From NCBI GenBank assembly GCA_023412475.1, contig JAEYNR010000052.1:1-45511 (forward strand): a stretch of 45,511 bases of DNA, in the 5' to 3' direction. Of the stretch, positions 1-8,093 are shown piece after piece. The translations under genes were made by a program, and so were the position numbers. Positions within the stretch are counted from its first letter, which is position 1, and each line of letters starts with the position of its first letter. Under the pieces are notes generated by a model. The model did no database searches, had not been told where the DNA came from, and saw only the letters and a list, made by a program, of their open reading frames with translations. The stretch comes from Fibrobacterota bacterium. Lineage in GTDB: Bacteria; Fibrobacterota; Chitinivibrionia; Chitinivibrionales; Chitinispirillaceae.

Positions 1-507
1 AATAATTTCGGTAGTGACAAAGTGAACTGTATTGGGAATGCAGAGCCTGGGTTTTCTGGCCATTTTTTTTAACCTCGAATGTTTGGAGGTGAAGAAAAGA
101 AAGGGCTTTAAGGAAAAGAGGATCAAATGTTAGGCCAGGTTTGGCCCCCTTAGGGGCGGAGGAAAATAAGTGATGTTAGAAAAGTTTCCTCCGTCCCTAA
201 ATTCCAGAGCAAGAATGGGAATCTGTGAACAAAAAAGATAGTATACCCTTCATCGGCTTTGATCGCTATGTGCTTACAGGCTACTTACTATATAGTGAGT
301 TCTAAAAGAAACTGTTAGTGGAGAGGATACTATTAATCCGGCAATTCATTAATACTCCATGCCCATACTTCATGAAACTTGAAAATTAACGGTTGTAATA
401 CACAACATAATAACCATAATAGTCCTTGAATTTTCACCGTCCCCCTTCAAATTGAGCAATACCCCTTATGGCATGTCTATTGCATCACCCAAAAAAGGGA
501 ATCGATA
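1..507. other. Non-coding stretch downstream of purL
   Basis: No convincing gene is visible. It holds a small hairpin at about 133-146 (GGCCA/TGGCC), a long hairpin at 153-197 annotated separately, and a pyrimidine-rich ACCGTCCCCCTT at 437-448. The last resembles sequence upstream of purL near 4675. No T-run terminator for purL is obvious. Confidence 0.6.
153..197. repeat. REP-like hairpin with CCTCCGTCCC arm
   Basis: GGGGCGGAGGAAA (153-165) pairs with TTTCCTCCGTCCC (185-197) over 13 bp with one G-U pair, leaving a 19-nt loop. The right arm's TTTCCTCCGTC core recurs at 4670-4680 and 41389-41399. A dispersed GC-rich palindromic arm of this kind resembles REP/RAYT-type repeats, but no RAYT transposase is present here. 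Confidence 0.6.
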
Positions 508-3500
508 TCAACCAAAATAGCTGACCCCAGACTCAAAAAGCAATTGATCCTTGCAACCGTAAATGTTTATTGCCACACGCTCCCCTTTTCTCTCAGAGTG
601 CCCCATCTTACCCAACACTCTGCCATCAGGGCTGCAGATCCCCTCAATAGCATAATACGATCCATTCAGATTTGCCTCCCCGCAGCAATTACCTTCACAG
701 TCCGCATACTGCGTAGCAATTTGGCCATTCAAAAACAGCTCTTCAATTGTTTTCTCCGGAGCAACAAACCTCCCCTCGCCATGAGAAATGGCCACTGCAT
801 GCAGATCACCAGGCTTAACATTACTGAACCACGGTGACTTGACCGAGCAGATACGGGTATAAGCCATATGAGAAATATGGCGACCAATAGTATTAAACGT
901 CAATGCGGGGCTTGACTCATTCATATCACGGATTTCTCCATAAGGAACCAATCCGAGTTTTACCAATGCCTGAAATCCATTACATATACCTAGCATCAAA
1001 CCATCTCGATTCTTCAACAAGTCATCGATAGCATCTTTAATATGAGGATTTCTGAAAAAAGCAGCGATGAATTTACCAGAGCCATCCGGTTCATCACCAG
1101 CACTGAACCCTCCTGGAATCATCACTATCTGTGATTGCCGGATCTTTTTTATCATCAATTCAATCGATTCCACAATATCAGATGGACTGAGATTTTTTAA
1201 AACAAAGGTATCACAAACTGCACCAGCTTTAGTAAACGCCTGCTCCGAATCATATTCACAGTTGGTACCCGGGAACACTGAAACAAGCACCCGTGGACGG
1301 GCGATCTTTACCATAGGACGAACGCTACTGCGCTCTGTATAAAGTTGAGTCTCTCTGACTTCTTTGATAATTGAAGCTCTTGATGGAAACACTTGTTCCA
1401 GAGGCTTCTCCCAACAGTCCTGAAGCTCATCGATGCTTAAATCAATTCCATTGACTTTAATTACTGTTTTTTCGCTTGTAACTCCAAGACGCATACTGTT
1501 AATACCAGCAAATTCTTTTCTGTAATCAACACCATCTTTAATCTCAAGAACTATAGAGCCGATATTAGCGCTAAAAAGGATCTCTTCATCGATAGATTCT
1601 TCAAATAGCATACCGATTCGGTTACCGAAACTCATTTTACTAACCACCTCAGCTATTCCCCCAGACCTTACTGTGTGTGCAGAAAGCACATTGTCATCGT
1701 GAATCATTTTATTTATTACTGAGTAAGCCTTGTCAATTTGCTCAAAATCTGGCATCTCTTGTTCATCACGCACTACAGAGACCAGAAGAACTTCCGAACC
1801 GGCTCTTTTAAATTCCGGTGATATCACATTACTTACATCTACCGGTGCCAGAGCAAATGCTACCAGAGTTGGTGGTACATGCATATCTTTAAACGTGCCT
1901 GACATACTGTCTTTCCCACCGATTGCAGCAATGCCAAGTTTCTGCTGTGCAGTCAATGCCCCTAATAGAGCAGAAAATGGTTTACCCCACCTGATCGGAT
2001 CTGTGCCTACTCGTTCGAAATATTCCTGTAAAGTAAGACGGATCTGATGATGATCACCACCAGAAGCAACAACTTTTGCCACTGCTTCGATTACCGCGTA
2101 AAGCGCACCATGAAACGGACTCCACCTGGAAAGATTGGGATTGTAACCATGACTCATAACCGTTCCCATAGTGGTCGAACCTTCAGCAACTGGCAGCTTG
2201 GCAACCATACATTCAGAAGGTGTTGACTGATACTTGCCGCCAAAGGGCAATAGTACCGAAGCTGCCCCGATCGTACTGTCAAAACGTTCAACAAGCCCCT
2301 TCTGGCTGCAGACATTAAGATCTGATAAAGTAGAAAGCCATCTGCTAGTTAAATTTGCTGAGCTGTTTTTATCTGCCATTGTCTTATTAAAGAAATTTTC
2401 ATCGTTGCCGGGAGTCTTTACCAAAACATCTGTTTCCAGCCGGGTACCATTAGTATCCAGAAAATCTCTGCTCAAGTCTACTATAACCTTTCCCCGCCAG
2501 ACCATCTTCAACCGTCTCTCAGCAGTAACAATTGCTACAGCCGCAGTTTCCAGATTTTCACTGGCTGCAAAAGCCTCAAATTTCTGTCGGTCAGATCGTG
2601 CAATAACAACCGCCATACGCTCCTGAGATTCTGATATCGCCAACTCTGTTCCGTCAAGACCTTCATATTTTTTAGGTACTGCATCCAGATCAATTATAAG
2701 CCCCGGAGAGAGCTCACCTATAGCTACAGATACTCCCCCGGCACCGAAATCGTTACACCTCTTTATCATTCTGCTCACTTCAGGATTACGGAACAAACGC
2801 TGAAGCTTGCGCTCGGTTGGAGGATTCCCTTTCTGGACCTCTGCACTGCAACTGTTAATTGACTCTTCTGTGTGCTCCTTGGATGAACCTGTGGCCCCAC
2901 CACAACCATCCCGGCCAGTTCTTCCACCTATCAGAAGCACAACATCCTGAGGAGCCGGAATGTCGCGGATTACATTCGCCTTAGGCGCAGCCCCAACGAC
3001 TGCTCCAATCTCCATTCTTTTAGCAACATAACCCTCATCGTAGATTTCAGCTACATGACCGGTAGCCAGACCTATCTGATTTCCATAGGAACTGTAGCCA
3101 TGAGCTGCCAGAGTGGTGATTTTTCTTTGAGGAAGTTTTCCGGGGAGTGTCTGCTCTATGCTTTGCCTTGGATCACCAGATCCTGTCACCCGCATAGCCT
3201 GATAAACATAAGAACGCCCGGACAACGGGTCACGAATTGCCCCCCCAAGACAGGTGGCAGCCCCACCGAATGGTTCGATTTCTGTTGGGTGATTATGCGT
3301 CTCATTTTTAAACATTATCAGCCAGTCTTCGGCCTTCCCATCAATGCTCACCGGAACAACGATGCTGCAGGCGTTAATTTCCTCTGAAACATCCAGATTC
3401 TCAAGCAATCCTTTTTTCCGCAGTTCTTTCATTCCGATTGTAGCGATGTCCATCAGGCAGATCTCTTTTTCCTTGTCACCATATACAAAAGAACGTGCCT

Positions 3501-4281
3501 TCTGATAGCGAACGAAAGCTTTACTAATTGGTTCAGAGTATTTACCAGACTCTATTTCCACCTTACTTATCGTAGCAAGAAATGTTGTGTGACGACAGTG
3601 ATCAGACCAGTAAGTGTCAATCATTCTTATTTCGGTAATCGTGGGATCACGATGCTCTGTATCCCCAAAATATTTTTGACAGAATAAAAGATCATCAAAA
3701 CGCATTGCCAATCCCAGCTCTACTCTAAGCTTCTCCAATTGACTATAATCCATACAGGTAAAACCCTGAACCGCTTTGACATCTGCAGGTATGGCAATCT
3801 GCATCTGAAGAGTCCGGGGCTTTTGAAGTGATGCCTCCCGGGAATCGACCGGATTAATACAATATTTTTTAACTTTTACGAACTCTTCATCGGTAATTGA
3901 GCCCTGTAGAATAAAAATCTGAGCAGTAGCCACCAAAGGACGGTTCCCGTGAGTTACGAGCTGAATGCATTGAGCTGCTGAATCGGCCCTCTGATCATAT
4001 TGTCCAGGAAGATACTCGATCCCAAAAACACGATCATCATCCTTGCAAGGAAAAGTCTCATCGTATATCATATCTACAGGAGGTTCAGCAAAAATGGTGG
4101 TCCGGGAAGCCTTATACTCAGAATCAGTAATGCCTTCCAGATCATAACGGATCAAAACCCGAACCTGATCTAACCCTCCGATCTTCAGGTTATCTCTGAG
4201 ATCGGCCAGTAAAGCCTGCGCTACAACATCAAAACCGCTCTTCTTTTCCACAAAAATCGATCGGACCGCACCCATATCCAT
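508..4281 (-). CDS. purL: Phosphoribosylformylglycinamidine synthase, single chain
   Basis: Catalyses the ATP- and glutamine-dependent conversion of FGAR to FGAM in purine synthesis, in the cytosol. About 1257 residues. The central ATP-grasp-like synthetase shows DTYWSDHCRHTTF and FKNETHNHPTEIEPFGG. The C-terminal class I glutaminase shows PGTNCEYD, the nucleophile Cys in LGICNGFQAL, and the His/Glu region SHGEGRF. The DTYWSDHCRH form and the length fit the clostridial-type large PurL rather than the enterobacterial one (family knowledge). The ATG at 4281 is preferred over upstream in-frame TTG/ATG codons because AGAGAAAGG lies just upstream and homologues start near this point. It stands alone, with non-coding DNA on both sides and no other pur genes. 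Both flanks carry CCGTCCCC-type sequence. Confidence 0.96.
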   Translation of the reverse strand: MDMGAVRSIFVEKKSGFDVVAQALLADLRDNLKIGGLDQVRVLIRYDLEGITDSEYKASRTTIFAEPPVDMIYDETFPCKDDDRVFGIEYLPGQYDQRADSAAQCIQLVTHGNRPLVATAQIFILQGSITDEEFVKVKKYCINPVDSREASLQKPRTLQMQIAIPADVKAVQGFTCMDYSQLEKLRVELGLAMRFDDLLFCQKYFGDTEHRDPTITEIRMIDTYWSDHCRHTTFLATISKVEIESGKYSEPISKAFVRYQKARSFVYGDKEKEICLMDIATIGMKELRKKGLLENLDVSEEINACSIVVPVSIDGKAEDWLIMFKNETHNHPTEIEPFGGAATCLGGAIRDPLSGRSYVYQAMRVTGSGDPRQSIEQTLPGKLPQRKITTLAAHGYSSYGNQIGLATGHVAEIYDEGYVAKRMEIGAVVGAAPKANVIRDIPAPQDVVLLIGGRTGRDGCGGATGSSKEHTEESINSCSAEVQKGNPPTERKLQRLFRNPEVSRMIKRCNDFGAGGVSVAIGELSPGLIIDLDAVPKKYEGLDGTELAISESQERMAVVIARSDRQKFEAFAASENLETAAVAIVTAERRLKMVWRGKVIVDLSRDFLDTNGTRLETDVLVKTPGNDENFFNKTMADKNSSANLTSRWLSTLSDLNVCSQKGLVERFDSTIGAASVLLPFGGKYQSTPSECMVAKLPVAEGSTTMGTVMSHGYNPNLSRWSPFHGALYAVIEAVAKVVASGGDHHQIRLTLQEYFERVGTDPIRWGKPFSALLGALTAQQKLGIAAIGGKDSMSGTFKDMHVPPTLVAFALAPVDVSNVISPEFKRAGSEVLLVSVVRDEQEMPDFEQIDKAYSVINKMIHDDNVLSAHTVRSGGIAEVVSKMSFGNRIGMLFEESIDEEILFSANIGSIVLEIKDGVDYRKEFAGINSMRLGVTSEKTVIKVNGIDLSIDELQDCWEKPLEQVFPSRASIIKEVRETQLYTERSSVRPMVKIARPRVLVSVFPGTNCEYDSEQAFTKAGAVCDTFVLKNLSPSDIVESIELMIKKIRQSQIVMIPGGFSAGDEPDGSGKFIAAFFRNPHIKDAIDDLLKNRDGLMLGICNGFQALVKLGLVPYGEIRDMNESSPALTFNTIGRHISHMAYTRICSVKSPWFSNVKPGDLHAVAISHGEGRFVAPEKTIEELFLNGQIATQYADCEGNCCGEANLNGSYYAIEGICSPDGRVLGKMGHSERKGERVAINIYGCKDQLLFESGVSYFG

Positions 4282-4661
4282 AAAACCTTTCTCTGAAAAG
4301 ACGGCCCCCTTTAGCCGTACCAAAAGCATTATGACCTGCAAGCAGATTATTACGATTGGATAAGGAATAAAATGCAAGCTCTAAGGAGAGTTAAAAATAA
4401 GTAATTTTTGGGCAGAAAGTATGGATTGTTTAGCAAACTGTGACAGAGATTGTTTTTTAATTGAAGAGGTAATCCCTTTCGATTAGCAAAAAGCAGAAAT
4501 TATCAGAGCAATAATAGAACGATAGCGCATCTCAGACGGCAATTAATCGATTAAAACGATAATATATTTTTGCCCCGTCTTCTAAAAGTTCTGACATGGA
4601 TGAAACTAAAAGTTCCTTGTTTTTTATTGCAACTACTCAGTTAAGGTCGCGGAAAAACTAT

Positions 4662-4683
4662 TCACTTTTTTTCCTCCGTCCCC
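4662..4683. repeat. Dispersed 22-bp repeat (CCTCCGTCCCC type)
   Basis: Matches 41381-41402 at 20 of 22 positions and shares its TTTCCTCCGTCCC core with the arm of the hairpin at 153-197. The location upstream of purL could be chance or could reflect an intergenic repeat family. Confidence 0.5.
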
Positions 4684-5008
4684 CCATTGAAGCTCAATAA
4701 TGAAATTATAACGCTTAATCTGAAATAATCCGGATATCTCTTGCTGCTTTTTGAGACCAGTCAGCTTTATTCCGGTATCAAGACTTTAGGTGGTTTTAAA
4801 CCAACCGTTCTGCCCCGCTTTGCGCTTGTGCCGACGGATAGGAACTAAGACCGCACACTCCTCAACGTTTCATACAAGCGAAACGTTAGTGTCCATACCT
4901 GCCTGTGCAGGAAAAAAAAGACCAAGCTGAAGCTGAATTTGGAAGAAACATAAACCTAATTCTGGCGATTGTTTGGCGTGAATCGTATAGAGCCCTTTAG
5001 GTTAGCGG

Positions 5009-5063
5009 CCCAGAGGTTTTGAAGATCATATCTACCAGGTGATATGATTAAAAAAATTCTGGG
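5009..5063. other. Nested stem-loop in intergenic DNA
   Basis: Outer arms CCCAGA (5009-5014) and TCTGGG (5058-5063) enclose perfect inner arms ATCATATC (5025-5032) and GATATGAT (5041-5048) around an 8-nt loop. It could be part of a leader or small RNA, or the remains of a mobile element. There is no coding evidence. Confidence 0.4.
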
Positions 5064-5084
5064 TCGATAAACAAAGGGATCGAA

Positions 5085-5118
5085 GCGAGGCACGTCAAAA
5101 AAATCGTACGATTTAGGT
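5085..5118. repeat. Left copy of direct repeat flanking the chemoreceptor gene
   Basis: Shares the exact core AATCGTACGATTTAGGT and the outer GCGAG and GTCAAA blocks with 7980-8013. The core includes the palindrome AAATCGTACGATTT. A looser relative (GAATCGTA plus TTTAGGTTA) lies at about 4980-5003. Confidence 0.6.
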
Positions 5119-5519
5119 TAAAGAAAAAGGCTACTTGAATGTATTCGGGATTAAGAAGAAATAAATAGAGATTGATTTTAATAAAATCAAATAAGAGAAT
5201 TAATAAAAATAACGAGATATATACGAAGACAAGGTTGTGTGCAAGTGCGAACAGCAGTAAAGGCTATTGAAAAAGACGTTTGTCTATATCTGCCCCTGAT
5301 ATCTATCGGTGAGTACTTTTCGCCCGCTCTGCGATCCGAAGTGTGCTCACGAAGGTAGCTCTTAAACTTGCGGTCATTGTTCGAGTCCGCCCGCCTCCCC
5401 TTAGCAGACCTGCTGCACCCACACTCCGCATTAATCTGCTACTGATAAGGTAGAGTGTAGCTGAGTTTTTGACCGCTCCGCAGGCAAGAAGTGCGATCAG
5501 AGAAGGAGAACCAATAAAA

Positions 5520-7484
5520 ATGCAAAGAATAAATGTCTCAGATAACCAAACAACGCTTAAAGCATTGGTACAAGTTGACGCAGAAAAATGTGTAAATTGC
5601 CATCAATGCATTTCTGTCTGCCCCTCTAAATTCTGCAATAACGGTTCAGGTGACTACGTTGATGTGAATCCTGACCTTTGCATCGGATGTGGTGCCTGCA
5701 TTGAGGCGTGCAAACATGAGGCAAGATATGGAATCGATGATTTTGAGACATTTATGATTGCATTGAAAGGTAACAAGAGGATTGTTGCCATTGTGGCACC
5801 AGCTATAGCAGCAAATTTCCCTGGACGATATCTGCATTTTAACGGATGGTTAAAAAGTATCGGTGTGCAAGCATGTTTTGATGTCAGTTTTGGTGCGGAG
5901 CTGACAGTCAAAAGTTATTTAGAAGCAATAAATAAAACGGGGTTGAAACATGTACTTGCACAGCCCTGCCCTGTGCTGGTCGGGTATATTGAATTGTACC
6001 ATCCGGAGCTTTTCAAATATCTTGCACCCGCAGACAGTCCGATGATGCATACCATGAAAATGGTTAGAGAATTTTATCTGGAATATAGAAATTGCGATTT
6101 TGTAATCGTCTCCCCATGTTATGCAAAACGGCGAGAATTTGATGAAATCGGTATAGGAAATTATAATGTCACCTATAAATCATTTGATGCTCATTTTCAC
6201 TCAAAAAACATAAATCTTTCAGATTTTTCACCAACGCCATACGATAACCCGGAAGCAGAACGTGCAGTTCTATTTTCAACTCCCGGCGGATTATTGCGAA
6301 CCGCACAGCGGGAAGTCCCTGGTGTTGAGGCTAATACACGTAAAATCGAAGGAAGACATACTATCTACCATTACCTCGACCACTTTATGGAATCCGTAAA
6401 TAACGGAACTGCGCCTCTTTTAGTTGATTGCCTAAACTGCGAAATGGGGTGCAACGGAGGACCGGGTACACTCAATGTGGGTAAGCCGGTTGACGATATC
6501 GAAAGTCTCATTGAAAAGCGAAATGCATCTGCTCAGCAAACATATCAAAGAAAAGCTGGTTTGCTTGGCAAATATCGTGCACTGAGAAAATTGCATAGAT
6601 ATATCAATTCGCATTGGAAGCCAAGTCTTTATGACAGAACATATACAGACAGGACTTCATTAAGAAAGAAATGGGTGAAAATACCATCAAAACAACAGAT
6701 TGCTGAACTCAATAAATCAATGTACAAAGAAAAAGATGCCGATATTTTGAATTGTTGTTCATGTGGATATAACTGTTGCGAATATATGGCAATAGCCATA
6801 TTCAATGGGTTGAACCGGAAAGAGAACTGCCGACATTTTCAAGAACGACATATAATAGAAACACAGAAGGTGGCGCAGGAAGAAATACTTAAACAGCGTG
6901 TTCGTCTGATTTCTGAAATAAACCGTGTTTTTCAAGAAGGAATAGAAAGATTGTCAACAGTGTCATCCAGCTCAGAAGAGATGAGTGCCACTATTAATGA
7001 AATATTAAAAAACTCGCAGAATTCGCATTCCGCTACGAAAGAAATGGCAGATAAATCGATTGCAGTAACAACTACCATCAAACAGCTATCTGATTCCGCA
7101 AAGGAAATTACTAAAGTTGTTGAGACCATTGATAATATAGCGTCCCAAACGAATCTTCTTGCCCTAAATGCCACCATTGAAGCAGTATCGGCTGGCGATG
7201 CAGGAAAAGGATTTGCCGTTGTTGCAACAGAAGTGAAAGAATTAGCAAAACAGGCAGCAAGTGCTTCGTCTGAAATTGCTTCTAAGATTCGTTCAATCCA
7301 AATGCTGGTTGGCAAGTCTGTTGAAGATGTTAACTCAATTACCGATAAAATTTATTACTCAGAATCACTTATCAGAAGTATTGCAACATCGATTGAAGAG
7401 CAATCAGCAACAACTAACCAAATATCACATTCAATTTCACTGGTTTTGCAAAGCATCAAGACAGGTATAGAAATGTTGAGATAA
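5520..7484 (+). CDS. Ferredoxin / [FeFe]-hydrogenase-like / MCP signalling fusion (predicted redox or H2 chemoreceptor)
   Basis: 654 residues with no signal peptide or membrane segment, so a soluble cytoplasmic receptor is predicted. Order: two [4Fe-4S] motifs (Cys24/27/30/34 and Cys54/57/60/64); an H-cluster hydrogenase domain (about 80-330) with the cluster-ligand Cys kept in QPCP (C150), SPCYAKRREFDE (C200) and NCEMGCNGG (C307, C311); a Cys-rich Fe-S module (about 408-437, NCCSCGYNCC); then an MCP signalling domain (about 470-654) whose hairpin tip has SQTNLLALNATIEA and GKGFAVVATEVKELA. Catalytic hydrogenases carry CysCys in the first motif. Here the second, proton-relay Cys is Pro, as expected of a sensor rather than a turnover enzyme. 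The ATG follows AGAAGGAG at 5501-5508. No che, hydEFG or other hydrogenase gene is adjacent. The role in H2/redox taxis is inferred from domains. Confidence 0.88.
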   Translation: MQRINVSDNQTTLKALVQVDAEKCVNCHQCISVCPSKFCNNGSGDYVDVNPDLCIGCGACIEACKHEARYGIDDFETFMIALKGNKRIVAIVAPAIAANFPGRYLHFNGWLKSIGVQACFDVSFGAELTVKSYLEAINKTGLKHVLAQPCPVLVGYIELYHPELFKYLAPADSPMMHTMKMVREFYLEYRNCDFVIVSPCYAKRREFDEIGIGNYNVTYKSFDAHFHSKNINLSDFSPTPYDNPEAERAVLFSTPGGLLRTAQREVPGVEANTRKIEGRHTIYHYLDHFMESVNNGTAPLLVDCLNCEMGCNGGPGTLNVGKPVDDIESLIEKRNASAQQTYQRKAGLLGKYRALRKLHRYINSHWKPSLYDRTYTDRTSLRKKWVKIPSKQQIAELNKSMYKEKDADILNCCSCGYNCCEYMAIAIFNGLNRKENCRHFQERHIIETQKVAQEEILKQRVRLISEINRVFQEGIERLSTVSSSSEEMSATINEILKNSQNSHSATKEMADKSIAVTTTIKQLSDSAKEITKVVETIDNIASQTNLLALNATIEAVSAGDAGKGFAVVATEVKELAKQAASASSEIASKIRSIQMLVGKSVEDVNSITDKIYYSESLIRSIATSIEEQSATTNQISHSISLVLQSIKTGIEMLR

Positions 7485-7591
7485 TTTCAGTTGTAATGAA
7501 GTCAAATCACGTGCGCGCTGTAAAAAGATTTTTAAATATTGTGCGGCACTTTGCACCTGAATAGCACTTAATCATTTGCAGGAGAGATGAT

Positions 7592-7729
7592 ATGAACTTC
7601 TTTTACTTTATTGTGTATATCGGTCTTGTTCATAGCTTCATGCGAGAATTCAGCAAAAATTCATTCGAATTTCCGATCAGAGATAAGCATGTGGCTTTCA
7701 GCGTGTCGTACCGCCCAAGGATTACATGA
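7592..7729 (+). CDS. Possible 45-aa small protein
   Basis: An ATG preceded by GCAGGAGAG (7578-7586) opens a 45-codon frame starting MNFFYFIVYIGLVHSF, a short hydrophobic N-terminus with an aromatic bias, followed by a charged tail. No family is recognised. The good ribosome binding site is the only positive sign. The frame could equally be chance in a decayed region. Confidence 0.22.
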   Translation: MNFFYFIVYIGLVHSFMREFSKNSFEFPIRDKHVAFSVSYRPRIT

Positions 7730-7979
7730 AAAAACACTGAGGCATTGGAGTTCACTATAAACAGGACATCCTATTCATGCTTTATTACATTTACTTCAAT
7801 GTTGCTTTGCTCAGCTCAGTACAAAATCTTAACTATTGCTTTTGAAGAAGATGAGAGAAATTACATTTAGGCATCAGTGACACAGGCAGCTACAATTTAA
7901 GGCGAGTTGCTTTCGATGATTTAGTATATACCAAGTACGACTAGTCTATATTTTCATTGATAATTAGTACCTAATTTGA

Positions 7980-8013
7980 GCGAGTGGCTGTCAAAGAATC
8001 GTACGATTTAGGT
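7980..8013. repeat. Right copy of direct repeat flanking the chemoreceptor gene
   Basis: Same orientation as 5085-5118, with one indel and a few substitutions. The last 17 bases (7997-8013) are identical to 5102-5118. The two copies bracket about 2.9 kb holding a single sensor gene. Confidence 0.6.
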
Positions 8014-8093
8014 ATTACTAAGTATGCACACTCACGTGTGCCATGTTTTCTTGCGGGGCAAAACATCCAAAGTGTGGCACGCGAACTTCAGAC

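Larger units (their letters stand above)
4282..5519. other. Long non-coding stretch with several inverted repeats
   Basis: About 1.2 kb between purL and the chemoreceptor with no supportable gene. It contains TCACTTTTTTTCCTCCGTCC at 4662-4681; a perfect 8-bp hairpin AACGTTTC/GAAACGTT at 4864-4887; a nested stem-loop at 5009-5063; the direct repeat at 5085-5118; and a GC-richer patch around 5300-5460 with a tRNA-like T-loop string but no tRNA fold. Decayed genes may lie here, but none could be reconstructed. Confidence 0.55.
7485..8093. other. Non-coding stretch after the chemoreceptor
   Basis: Contains one weak small ORF (7592-7729), the right direct repeat (7980-8013), a GCACAC/GTGTGC hairpin near 8026-8041, and an ATGTTTT/AAAACAT hairpin at 8043-8066 just past the stop of the minus-strand beta-helix gene. 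No T-run terminator was seen. Confidence 0.5.

Noticed and set aside
4282..4377. N-terminal extension of purL
   Set aside because: The extra 32 residues are hydrophobic and unlike PurL, and the ATG at 4281 has the better ribosome site.
4898..4920. Terminator with CCTGC/GCAGG stem and A run
   Set aside because: The A run would need to be T on the transcribed strand. Read on the minus strand the T run precedes the hairpin, and no gene ends there.
5340..5400. tRNA-like string (GTTCGAGTCC plus a TTAA loop)
   Set aside because: The flanking bases do not form T, anticodon or acceptor stems. At best it is a remnant.
5520..7484. Catalytic HydA-type hydrogenase
   Set aside because: The proton-relay Cys is Pro and the protein ends in an MCP signalling domain, so a sensor is the better reading.
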